This document shows, piece after piece, positions 1 to 8,738 of a DNA stretch of 64,000 nt. The notes under the pieces were generated by a model. That model ran no database searches. It was not told the DNA's origin and was given only the letters and a program-made list of their open reading frames with translations. The stretch's first letter is position 1, and each line of letters opens with the position of its first letter. This DNA is from Pomphorhynchus laevis (lineage: Eukaryota; Acanthocephala; Palaeacanthocephala; Echinorhynchida; Pomphorhynchidae): assembly GCA_012934845.2 (NCBI GenBank), contig WNNJ02000935.1, positions 1 to 64,000 of the forward strand. The letters run 5' to 3'. The position numbers and the translations under genes were made by a program.

Positions 1-118
1 GCAATGTTTCGTGTTGCATTTCCTTATTTTAATAACTAATTAATTTATTTGCGAACTTATTGTGAGCAGCTATTTGAACTAATGCTCGTATGTTGTTGAA
101 TTTATAATAATACAAAAT

Positions 119-198
119 ACATCAAAACGTTTCGATGTTACTAGGAATTTAATTTCAGAGAACTGATCCAGAAGACTGCGAGCATTTGAATAATCGAC
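119..198 (-). pseudogene. LINE endonuclease N-terminal scrap
   Basis: Read on the minus strand, this stretch gives NARSLLDQFSEIK and then a short tail ending in RFDV. That is the usual beginning of an apurinic-type endonuclease domain in CR1/jockey LINEs (asparagine-alanine-arginine-serine, then a helix with EIK). The reading is lost straight after the FDV position. A separate piece at 410-790 begins at about that point in the same domain, but the two pieces are in the wrong order to be one element on this strand. They are therefore two copies or a rearranged one. The call rests on motif recognition only. Confidence 0.5.
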
Positions 199-409
199 TA
201 AAATATTCGTATAATGGCAAAATTGATACGCTCGGTAACGCTTGCAAAGTTAACTAGTTCACTAACACACGAACCAAAGTCTGACTCTACAAAAGTAAGA
301 GTTTCAACCTGACAGCCGGGCGCAATTGACCACCCGAAAATTCCGAAAACATAGGTTGCTTTTGCCACTTTCCAGCCGTCGGTGCATCTCATCGAAAGCC
401 TTGTCTTCT

Positions 410-790
410 CAGACGATCTGCAGAAGATAAATCATGGAGTATATGAAAATCAAAACTTGATAATCTAAATGCATGCTTGAGTATTTTTCAAAATATTCAA
501 ATGTATAAACCGAGGGCAATCTGTATGGTACGCAAATATCTATTTGACAAAAAGGACCATGAGCGCAAAAATACATCAACTCAAATGAATAGTAATCATC
601 GCATAATTCAGTAACCTTCGTAATTGTTAGTGCTGTTAATATAAGCAGCAACACGACCTGCTACTCTATCTGCTCTCAAAAGTTGATTCCCAGAATATAC
701 ATAATGTCGTCATTAATTTGAAAATGAAATCATGATTCCGAAATACAAACCACGTCAAAATCTCTAGAACATATAAAATGTTGCACTTCA
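410..790 (-). pseudogene. LINE endonuclease fragment (CR1/jockey-like)
   Basis: The minus strand reads SRDFDVVCISES near 775-735, followed by a DDI segment, an ADRV step, GRVAAYI near 655-635 and VPYRLPS near 525-505. These match the ordered blocks of LINE apurinic-type endonucleases: a catalytic glutamate in the I-S-E-S block, a glycine-rich V-A-A-Y strand, and the V-x-Y-R-P-P loop. At least one frame change separates the blocks, and no GDFN or SDH block is present. The fragment stops where the L2-like element begins, so the L2 insertion may have cut it. Confidence 0.5.
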
Positions 791-2019
791 GACATTTGAG
801 TAAGTATCCTTTTATAGGATACTTACTCAGAGTAGGTAAGCTAATGAAGAATGACCACTCAAACGGTGGAGACGTTCTGAACGCTAACAAAACAGATTTG
901 TGCTCAATTAATAAACTTGTTATCTCTCAGTCGACTCAGACCGCTGTTATACATGGAACATCAACAAACGACAACATATCTTCCAATCTATCGTCGTCAT
1001 CCGTTTGCTTACTAACTCCTTCGTCATATATGAAACCCGTTCTTGAAACTTCTCTCACACACACTCCTCCTTTAACTACGGATAAAACTTCCCATAATCT
1101 TCATCTTCCTAACATTGCAAACAGTAAAGGCCTTCATCTCGTACCTCATTTTTCCTATTCATCCCCACATCTAAATACATCTCATACTTCTTTCTTCTCT
1201 TCACGTACTCCTTACTCTACCTCTACCGTATCACTTCTCAATAATTTACATCCTTCTGTCAAAATTATCTCCAGTAACATCTCCGTTCAACCTATTCAAC
1301 AATCCACTTCTGTCACACATGCTCCAACCGTATCACCTATCAATAATTTACATCCTTCCGTCAAAATCATCTCCAGTAACATCTCCGATCAACCGATTCA
1401 ACACTCCACTCCTGTCACACATGCTCCAAACTATCTTAAATCTTCACTTAGCACCCCGGTTATTCCCACGTCTATCTGCTCTTCTGCCTCTACTGCTACC
1501 AGGTCTTTCCGTCCACCACTACGTAATCGTTTTCCTTCGCGCGATCGATGCATTATCATATCTAATTTAAAGGTTTCCGAATCTGCTTCTCCTCAATGTC
1601 GCCTCGATGATGATGTATCTGCTTTCAGGTCTATCCTAGCAACCATTCTTCCTGATAATAATCCATCCCTCTTCAATAATATCGCTCCTGTATCCTTTAT
1701 TCGTTTAAACAAATCCACTAAATCCAATCATCTCAGTCCTCCACTCTTAAAAATCGTTTTCCGACATAGTTCACATGCCTCTTCGGTACTCTCCCAACGT
1801 TTTAAACTTCTTACCACTTCATCTACTTGCCGTATCTTTCCTGACCGATCCCCTTCTGATATTGCCCAGCTCAATTTAGCTCGCATTGAAAAACATCGAC
1901 GTGAAACAAACGGCGAGTCATCCTTATCTATACGTGAAATCAACGGAAATTTTCACGTTCTTCACACAAGGCCAAAAATTCGATGGCGTCCCATCTCTCC
2001 CCCTTGTCTTCTTCGCTAG
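778..2019 (+). CDS. L2-like LINE ORF1 protein, 413 aa
   Basis: This is an open frame of 413 codons from the ATG at 778 to the stop at 2019, overlapping ORF2 by 37 nt. The first 240 residues are rich in Ser, Thr, Pro, His and Asn, with no fold I can name. They contain two tandem 34-residue units (nt 1225-1428). The C-terminal third begins RDRCIIISNLKVSES near residue 261 and runs through an alternating strand/helix pattern with FIRLNKS, LLKIVF, PDRSPSD and a final REINGNFHV. This resembles the RRM-like RNA-binding C-terminus of L2/CR1-group ORF1 proteins. Such proteins are thought to bind the LINE RNA and chaperone it. The start could lie further in, for example at the methionine near 844. The RRM assignment is inferred from pattern. 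Confidence 0.7.
   Translation: MLHFRHLSKYPFIGYLLRVGKLMKNDHSNGGDVLNANKTDLCSINKLVISQSTQTAVIHGTSTNDNISSNLSSSSVCLLTPSSYMKPVLETSLTHTPPLTTDKTSHNLHLPNIANSKGLHLVPHFSYSSPHLNTSHTSFFSSRTPYSTSTVSLLNNLHPSVKIISSNISVQPIQQSTSVTHAPTVSPINNLHPSVKIISSNISDQPIQHSTPVTHAPNYLKSSLSTPVIPTSICSSASTATRSFRPPLRNRFPSRDRCIIISNLKVSESASPQCRLDDDVSAFRSILATILPDNNPSLFNNIAPVSFIRLNKSTKSNHLSPPLLKIVFRHSSHASSVLSQRFKLLTTSSTCRIFPDRSPSDIAQLNLARIEKHRRETNGESSLSIREINGNFHVLHTRPKIRWRPISPPCLLR
798..828. repeat. Perfect 12-bp hairpin at the L2 5' end
   Basis: GAGTAAGTATCC at 798-809 is repeated as its exact reverse complement at 817-828, with a 7-nt loop. It sits at the junction between the endonuclease scrap on the minus strand and the start of L2 copy A. 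It may be part of the L2 5' UTR, or a fold-back junction like those at 5064, 29043 and 48290. Confidence 0.8.
1225..1428 (+). repeat. 102-bp tandem duplication inside ORF1
   Basis: A 102-bp unit starting ACCGTATCAC at 1225 is repeated from 1327. Each unit encodes 34 residues containing NNLHPSVKIISSNIS. The length is a multiple of three, so the frame is kept. It looks like a recent expansion in the disordered part of ORF1. Confidence 0.85.
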
Positions 2020-4877
2020 TCGATCTCGCTCCTAAGCATACTTTTCGTCTTAGTCTATTCAACACTCGCTCCATTCTTCATAAAGCTGATATGCTCCTTG
2101 ATATCTTCGATCAATTATCTATCGATATTCTCTGCATTACCGAATCCTGGCATTGTGACTCCGACGATCTTGCTATTCGTCGTCTATGTCGCTCTGGTTG
2201 TTCTTTAGTTGAATCAGCTCGTCCAATTGCCTCTCATACATCTACTAATTTTAACCATGGCGGTATAGTTGCCATTGCTCGTCACCCAATGTCTTTACGT
2301 AAAATTAACGTTAACATCCGTTACACCTCGTTCGAATTACTCATATGCAGATTATCAACTCCTTTCCCTCTGGAACTTGTGATTGTATACCGTCCAGGTT
2401 CAGTTGCCCCCTCACGTATCTTCTTTAACGACCTTGCAGATCTTATGTCTCACTGTTCCTTGTCTTATACTCCTTCTTTTGTTCTCGGTGACTTTAACAT
2501 TCGTCTTGATCGCCCGGCTGACTCTGACTCTATCACTTTAACTAATCTTTTTTCTGATTTTAACTATAAATTACTTTCAACAAGCCCAACTCATATTCTC
2601 GGCGGTGCTCTCGACATCATTGCTGTTCCTAACTGCTTCAATGACTATACTTCCTTGTCAATTACTGATCCTGGTTTGTCCGATCATTTCCTTGTTACTC
2701 TTACTCGTCCCCATCCTCCTTCTCCGCCTTTACCTTTATCTACACCAAGTCGACCATGGAAGCTTCTCGATATCCCTGATCTCTGCACAGCCTTACTCAA
2801 TTCTTCACTCTTTTCACTTCCTCTTCACTATCTCTCTCCCGATGATCTCTGCATTCTGTTTGATTCTGAACTTAAGTCGATCCTCAATAACCTTCTGCCT
2901 AGTCGACTTCGACGTTCCCAGCGCTTGCGCCATGCTCCCTGGTTCGATTCTGACTGTAGTCTTTCTAAGCGTGTCCTCCGTCACTCTTTTCGTATGTATA
3001 AACGTTTTCTTAAACGTTAACCTAACTCACTCCTTCCAAATCTTCGTGATTCCTACTTTTCTCAACGCCGTTCACATCTCATTCTTATACGTACTAAACG
3101 TACTCTCTTTTGGCGAAATCAACTCGAGTCATCTTCCAACACTAAATCTCATTGGAAAATCTTAAACTCAATTCTTTCACGATCATCTACCCCTTATAAT
3201 ATAAATCCTGATGAATTTTCTTCTTATCTACAAACTAAGCTATCTAATTTACTTTTCCTACTACCCATAGCCCCCTCGTACCCACTCTTATCTTTAAATA
3301 CTTCCCTCCCAGAACTATTCCACCTTCTTCCCGTTTCGTCTGATGAAGTTTCTTCGGTTCTGCTGTCATTACCTAATAAAACCTCTCCTTCTGACCCAAT
3401 TCCCACTCACTTGCTTAAAAATATCTGCTCCGTTATCTTACCCTTCCTAACCACATTGTTCAACTCGTCCATCCGTAGCCGTACATTTCCTGCCATCTGG
3501 AAATGCGCCACTGTTCGTCCTCTCATCAAAAAGCAATCTCTCGACTCCTCACTACTATCTTCGTACCGTCCAATCTCACTTCTCCCAACCCTCTCTAAAC
3601 TCCTTGAGCGTCTCGTTCTCAAACAAGTTAATACATATCTCTTTTCCTCTAACTTGTTTCCTCCCTTCCAAGCCGCTTTTCGCTCTAATCACTCTACTGA
3701 AATTGCCTGTCTTAAAGTTTATAATGACTTACTCATCTCGCGCGATCATAAATTATGTAGTGTCATAGTTTCTCTTGATCTATCGTCTGCTTTTGACATC
3801 GTCGATCACTCGATTCTTCTACATCGCCTTTGTCATGATTATGGCTTCTCTTTACCCACTGTATCATGGTTTTCTTCATATCTGTCAAACCGTACATTTC
3901 GCGTATATTCTAACTCTTCTCTCTCCCATTGTTCGTCCATTTCGTCCGGTCTTCCACAAGGCTCCGTTTTAGGCCCTATGCTTTTCTCTCTTCTTCTCGG
4001 TGACTTGTCTTCGATTTCTCATAAATTTAACTTCAATGTTATGCAATATGCTGATGACATTCTCATATATGCTCACGCACCTGCTTATCGTATTCATGAT
4101 CTTAGTGTTTCTGTTTCCAGCTGTCTTGTCTCAATTTCCAATAATCTTTCTTCCCTTCGCCGTTCTCTGAACCCTAATAAATCTAAAATTATGTGGATCC
4201 TACCTCGAAGCTTCGGCGTAGAACCTCCTTCCGTATCACTAAATTCTACAATTCTTCCTATCGTTGATAATCTCGTTTTCCTAGGCTTTCATTTCGACAA
4301 CCGACTTTCACTTAAACCTTTCGTTAGTGATAAAGTACGCTCATCTACCTTGATACTCCGCAATCTCCGTCAAGTTCGTAGATTGATCGATTTCCCTTCT
4401 TGTATGACTCTCATATCTTCTCTTCTTTTCTCAAGACTTGATTACTGTCTTAGTCTATTTTCCAACTCACCTAAATCCACTCTTCTTCCTTTACAACGCA
4501 TCATCAACGCTGCCGTTCGAGTTCTCCTCCGTCTTCGTCGTTTTGATCATACATCCCACTATCTTGTTTCTCTTGATTGGCCTACCATTTATTGTCGTGT
4601 TCAAATTCGTCTTCTTATCATTGCTTTTCGCCTTATAACTTCTCATACCCCTTCATTTCTCAACCTTCCTTTTCTCGACAATTCTCGTACTGTGCACTGT
4701 GTTCTGCGTTCCCGTAATTCCCTTCTTTTACATGTCCTAAACTACTCTACCTCTTTTGGCTTCCGCTCCTGCGTTGTGGCTGCTCCTCTCTTGTGGAATC
4801 AACTGCCTATTCATATCCGCCAATCAACATCTATGCCGTACTTCAAACGCCAAATCCAATTTTATTTCAACAATTAA
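1983..4877 (+). pseudogene. L2-like LINE ORF2, endonuclease-reverse transcriptase, one stop
   Basis: The frame runs 964 codons from the ATG at 1983 to the stop at 4877, broken only by one TAA at 3018-3020. The endonuclease (about residues 25-245) shows LFNTRSI, ITES, GGIVAI, VYRPGS, GDFNIRLD and GLSDHFLV in order, including the expected catalytic E, D and H positions. A linker with APWFDSDC follows. The reverse transcriptase (about residues 480-760) has YRPISLLPTLSKLLE, FRSNHSTEIACLKV, SLDLSSAFDIVDHS, GLPQGSVLGP and the catalytic QYADD. A basic C-terminal region follows, ending WNQLPIHIRQST. ORF2 starts inside ORF1 in a different frame, suggesting reinitiation or coupled translation. The protein would nick target DNA and prime cDNA synthesis there. 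This copy would be inactive unless the stop is read through. Confidence 0.9.
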
Positions 4878-4914
4878 CTAATTACCTGTGACCTTTAATG
4901 TTCTTTTTTTTGTT

Positions 4915-4989
4915 AGTGGTCATGTAAGCGTGCATTTTGCACGCATTTGCCACGTTAAATAAATTATTGTATTATTACTATTATTATTA
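4915..4989 (+). repeat. L2-like 3' stem-loop and (ATT)n tail
   Basis: GCGTGCA at 4928-4934 pairs perfectly with TGCACGC at 4938-4944 over a 3-nt loop, followed by TTTGCCACGTTAAATAAA and a run of ATT-type repeats to 4989. L2-clade LINEs such as eel UnaL2 are known to use a 3'-terminal stem-loop that their own reverse transcriptase recognises, and to end in a short microsatellite. The same stem or a relic of it occurs at four other places in the window. Confidence 0.8.
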
Positions 4990-4999
4990 TCCTTTTGAG

Positions 5000-5064
5000 A
5001 TAATAAAACAATCATTACAGGCAGTAAATATGTACATTCGTAATTTTTGGGTTGTAAGGTGGCC
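5000..5064 (+). repeat. Left arm of 65-bp inverted repeat
   Basis: This 65-bp stretch, which includes GTACATTCGTAATTTTTGGG, is the reverse complement of 5938-6002 with one mismatch. It overlaps the last two bases of the left target-site duplication, so it entered with, or was copied onto, the 5' end of the X insertion. The right arm lies outside the duplication, in flanking DNA. Confidence 0.9.
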
Positions 5065-5098
5065 ATGAAAGGAGATGCTTGAAGCATATCCTTTCATG
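5064..5098. repeat. 15-bp hairpin at the X 5' end
   Basis: CATGAAAGGAGATGC at 5064-5078 and GCATATCCTTTCATG at 5084-5098 pair with one mismatch over a 5-nt loop. The right half is real X coding sequence (the HILSC segment). The left half looks like an inverted copy of it added at the truncation point. Confidence 0.8.
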
Positions 5099-5582
5099 TC
5101 GGCGTGGAGGGTTGCAGATTTTTCGTCACAATATCGTTCGTGATATCCTTGCCCGAAATCTAACGACTGTTTGTCATGGTGTAGGGATCGAACCTGTACT
5201 CGATAGTCCTAGCGTGGATCACGTCTTCACCAATAGTGCAACGACAAGAGATCTTGATGCACGAGTGGATATCGTCTGTACTGGACTGTTTCCCGGTAGA
5301 TTCGAGCGGACGTATATAGACGTCAGCATTTTCAACAACCTTGCCGAATCTTACCGTACAAGCACGTCCAGTGCGTTCAACTTCCACGAAGCAAGAAAGA
5401 AGTCTAAATATGAGGAACGGGTTCAACAGATTGCAAGAGGCACATTTGTACCCTTCATCGCTTCGACAAACGGCGGATTGAGTGAAAGCTCTCGTGCTGT
5501 GTTGCGCCGAATCGCCTTTCTGCAGGCGCAGAGGTCTGACCAAACGACATACGCACAGTGCTTGACTTCGCATTACACGTGA
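5079..5582 (+). pseudogene. X-family ORF C-terminus, zinc-knuckle and nuclease-like domain
   Basis: This 5'-truncated open frame of about 167 codons begins HILSCRRGGLQIFRHNIVRD. That is the end of a Cys/His knuckle and an RHN-x-x-RD helix. It continues with GIEPVL, ARVDIVCTGLF, ERTYIDVSIFN, FHEARKKSKYEERV and FVPFIASTNGGL. The order EP, then ARxDI, then a basic/acidic strand (xDVxxFN), then KYxxRV and a final GG turn is one I recognise from the tails of many invertebrate retroelement ORFs. It resembles a PD-(D/E)XK nuclease fold, with DI and DV as candidate metal-binding strands. The usual upstream reverse transcriptase is missing. Further X fragments lie at 28.9, 32.0 and 44.7 kb. Nuclease function is inferred. 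Confidence 0.65.
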
Positions 5583-5791
5583 AATCGGTGTTGCCCTATG
5601 CCGCGTGGCGTCGATATGCATCCGGGGTTACCGTTCTTCAAGTGGAAAGGCCGTCCGCCTCGAGCAACAGGAGCCTTAGCTAAAGCACACGCCCCGTAAC
5701 ATGAAATTCAAACATAATGATATTTGGGTTAAATTCCCTTTGTAAACTTTGTGAATAAAGCTTTTCTTCTTTAAAAAAATCCTTTTGAGAT

Positions 5792-6515
5792 TTGAATAAC
5801 CTACTACTAGAGGGTGTTCATTACTACATACTCTCTGAATATTTAGATGACAACTTCCCATTCATATTCACTAGATGTTTTATCACGGAGTTGTCACATC
5901 CAATGAAAGATTGATGGTTCTCCATCGAACTGCAGGAGGCCACCTTACAACCCAAAAATTACGAATGTACATATTTACTGCCTGTAATGATGGTTTTATT
6001 ATTATTCTTACAAGGCTTTCACAACAGTGGTATCCTCTATTGACGGTGACAAGGGCTCACCGCTACATGCGAGTTTAAAAAATACTGACGAACACTGACT
6101 TGTATCGGTGACTTCGTAATATTGTTGACAGACAATGTTTTGATGTGTTTGACGTCCCCATTCGCGGGAACCCTTTGTAAGTTCGTAACCAATTTATTTA
6201 TAAAAAAATTATTTAAATTTTATTTAGCATAATTTTTTATTTATAAGTAATATAAAATACGTGAACTTAGTTGACCAGTATGATTTCACGATGTATTTGC
6301 GGGTAACGATCATCATGGAACTGCCCAACCCCCGTCCTGCCTCTACGACGTAGCGGATACAACCTCACACTGAAGGACTTGAGGTTACTTTAAACATGCT
6401 TATCCCATTGTCTAGCCAAAAACGGCCCGTCATAAAAGGTCTAATTGATCCACTTGTTTGTAACTTATTTCGACTGTATTATTTAGTGTTTTTTTAAATA
6501 AATGTCTCTCATTAA
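5792..6515. other. Intergenic; inverted-repeat arm and a CR1 3'-end stub
   Basis: There is no gene here. The right arm of the 65-bp inverted repeat lies at 5938-6002. The stretch 6131-6195 matches 6520-6588, including ACCCTTTGTA and the GTGTTTGACG segment. It is therefore a solo 3' end of the CR1-like element that follows, in the same orientation. The rest is AT-rich and unrecognised. Confidence 0.6.
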
Positions 6516-7865
6516 AATACAAACAATGTTTTTATGTGTTTGACGGGCTCATTTGCTAGAACCCTTTGTATGTTCATAAACAAAAAAATTCTTACAAGGC
6601 TTAGCCATTAGGCTATTTTGCCTGATCACAGATTTCAAAAAAAATGAAACTAGAAAATAAGAAAAGAAGAAAAAGAAGTCAACAAGCAAAAAAAAGCAAA
6701 TCACTGCAAATATGTCCATGACTCGTTTCTCGTCTTCTTGATGATCAATGTCTTTAATAATTTTTTGAACAAATTCAGACTGTGCTGCAGCAATTTCCTC
6801 ATGTAGAGAATTCCACGTATTAAGTGCCATGTGCGACAGCCTCCAGCATTTTGGATACCTACCATGCCTTGTTTTATAGACAGTTTTGCTGTGACCTCTC
6901 AAAATCAATGAACGTAATCGAACCACTCGGTTAACCGTCCAACCGGTGTACAAGCACATACATTCCTATCAAGTCAATATACAAAAATCGTGATGACATC
7001 AGTTGAATTCTTAGCAAATCTAATCGAGATGCATAATCCACTTTTGCATTCGAGCATAAACGAGAACCTCGCCTTGGGACTGACTCAATATCTGTCCTTT
7101 CTTGTTTGGTGACCGGGAAAGAAGCCTGAATTGCATACTCTAAATGCGGACGAACCAACGTGTTAAACAAATTTCTAAAGACATTAGTGGTAATCTTAAG
7201 GAATGAGTTCTTTACAATATATAGTGCACGAGTAGCGCTTTTTATTGCTCTTTCACTATTAAGTTTAGTTTTTAATGATGCCTGCACGATAATTCCTAAA
7301 TCCCTATGATATGGTACTTCAGTGAGAAAAACATCGCCGATATGATATGCAAAATTACTGGATTTTTTACCCATCCTCATAAGTATATACTTATCAACGT
7401 TAAGATGTAATCCAGTAGAGCGGCACCAATAATGAACTCGATCCAAGTCTGCTTGTAAAGAATTACAGTCATCAATATCTCGTATAGCAGTCCAAATTTT
7501 AAGATCATCATCGAATGCCAAGTGAGTGTTCTCAATACGTAAGAGTAAATCGTTAAGGAACGTGATGAATAATAGGGGACCTAGTGCAGAACCCTGAGGG
7601 ACACCTATCGACATACTTCTTTCTGCAGATAAAGACTCAACAAATCTTACCTTAAACCTACGCAATGAAATAAAAATTTCAATCCAAGAGCAGATTACAC
7701 GAGGGACGCCGTAGTGAATTAAGAGTGACACAAGACCTTTATGTGGAACACGATCAAAGGCTTTCGAAAAATCTAGAAATACGACGTCGAGACAAAGTCC
7801 TGAGCTTAGTACTTCCATCCAACTCTCTATCGCGGTTTGCTTTAGCATCCATCAATTTTTGCATG
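6516..7865 (-). pseudogene. CR1-like LINE reverse transcriptase, 5'-truncated
   Basis: The minus-strand frame 7848-6931 gives DVVFLDFSKAFDRVPHKGL, GVPQGSALGPLLF, a block aligned with the usual F-A-D-D that reads AFDDDLKIW, NVDKYILMRMG, HRDLGIIV and RPHLEYAIQAS. This is palm and thumb of a CR1-type reverse transcriptase. A second frame, 6959-6549, continues with LRGHSKTVYKTRHGR and ALNTWNSL, the standard C-terminal tail, so one frameshift lies near 6930-6960. The element is cut at about 7860, before the fingers, and has no endonuclease. A short 3' UTR follows, with the segment shared with 6131-6195. It cannot be functional. Confidence 0.85.
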
Positions 7866-8269
7866 CCGTCAAGATAAAGATTACGTAAAATTCGTAATTA
7901 CTGCCTTTTGCTCAATTTCCGCGTTCTAACAGTCACTATGATGCTCCAGCGATCCTAATACAACTTTTAGCAATTGTAATCTATCGTACTTCTTGCCCAA
8001 CCTATAGAGTTGTTTACTACAATGGACGACGCGACCTCTACCTCGTTGTTTTCTGACAGACTTGAAAAGAGCAAAAATAAACCAGAAATATCATCTTGCA
8101 GCCGTGCATACAAACAATATACTGATGAATCTTCTAGCCCTCGTGTGGGGACTAGAACTGATCTGCGTTCTGACTTTTTGAAATTCACAACGAAACTTCG
8201 ATCTTCAAACTTTGAAACTTTGAATTATTGATAAAATTCAATGAACCAAACATGATAATTTTAAAAATA
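7866..8269. other. Intergenic stretch with an unassigned 73-codon frame
   Basis: An open frame at 8010-8231 on the plus strand encodes a Ser/Lys-rich peptide beginning MDDATSTSLFSDRL. It could be the start of a LINE ORF1, but nothing confirms this. No other feature is visible. Confidence 0.3.
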
Positions 8270-8738
8270 ATTTATTTATTTAACGTGGCAAATGCGTGCC
8301 AGCTGAACAATTACAAGTCCACTAACAAACAAAAACAAAAAGTCAAGCAGATAAATTACTTAAATTGTTCAAATGTGATAGGATTTGGCGTTTGAAGCAC
8401 GTCATGAAGGTTGATTGGCGTATATGAATGGGCAGATGATTCCACGACATAGGAGTAGCCACGAGGAAGGAGCGGAAACCAAAGAAGGTAGAGAAGTTTG
8501 GGATACGTAAAAGAAGTGAATTACGAGAACGCAAGGAATAGTAAACAGGACGAGAATTGCCAAGAAAAGGAAGGTTAAGGAAGGGTATGGAAAGTTACAA
8601 GGCGGGAAGCAATGAGAAGAGAAGACAAATTTGAACACACCAATAAATGGTAGGCAAATCGAAAGAAGATTATGGGAGGTATGATCAAAACAACGAAAAC
8701 TGAGAAGAATCCGGATGGCGGCCTTGTAGAAAAAAGAT
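8270..8738 (-). mobile_element. L2-like 3' fragment, copy B
   Basis: The minus strand encodes the last part of ORF2: LLSFRCFDH near 8690, RSRNSLLLRIP and WNHLPIHIRQST, the latter close to copy A (WNQLPIHIRQST). The shared 3' end TTTGCCACGTTAAATAAA follows near 8280. The arm matching GCACGC is present, but its partner is mutated, so the stem-loop is decayed. The piece is 5'-truncated at about 8735, where the 3' end of copy C abuts it head to tail. Confidence 0.8.

Larger units (their letters stand above)
778..4989 (+). mobile_element. Near full-length L2-like LINE, copy A
   Basis: This is a two-ORF non-LTR retrotransposon. It has an ORF1 with a low-complexity N-terminal half, an overlapping ORF2 with endonuclease then reverse transcriptase, a short 3' UTR with a stem-loop, and an (ATT)n-type tail to 4989. 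The YRPISLLPTLSKLLE block and the stem-loop plus microsatellite tail fit the L2/CR1 group. The 5' boundary near 770-800 is inferred from where the minus-strand endonuclease scrap ends. ORF1 is open and ORF2 has a single in-frame stop, so the insertion is young compared with its neighbours. Four shorter relatives lie in the window, at 8.3, 8.7-10.7, 26.3 and 29.3 kb. Confidence 0.85.
4990..5791 (+). mobile_element. X-family retrotransposon insertion with 12-bp TSD
   Basis: TCCTTTTGAGAT occurs at 4990-5001 and again at 5780-5791, directly flanking the insertion as a target-site duplication. The 3' end shows AATAAA near 5754 and a run of seven A just before the second copy, as expected for target-primed reverse transcription of a polyadenylated RNA. 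The insert is strongly 5'-truncated: only the C-terminal part of the coding region (5079-5582) and the 3' UTR remain. Its 5' end is unusual. A 65-bp inverted copy of sequence from 5938-6002 comes first, then a 15-bp hairpin. Confidence 0.8.

Noticed and set aside
2605-3165. 186-codon open frame overlapping L2 ORF2
   Set aside because: It is an alternative frame of the linker region. The correct frame continues after a single stop at 3018-3020.
5000-6002. 1-kb DNA transposon with 65-bp terminal inverted repeats
   Set aside because: The X insertion inside has its own target-site duplication and poly-A end that do not coincide with the right arm, and no transposase is present.
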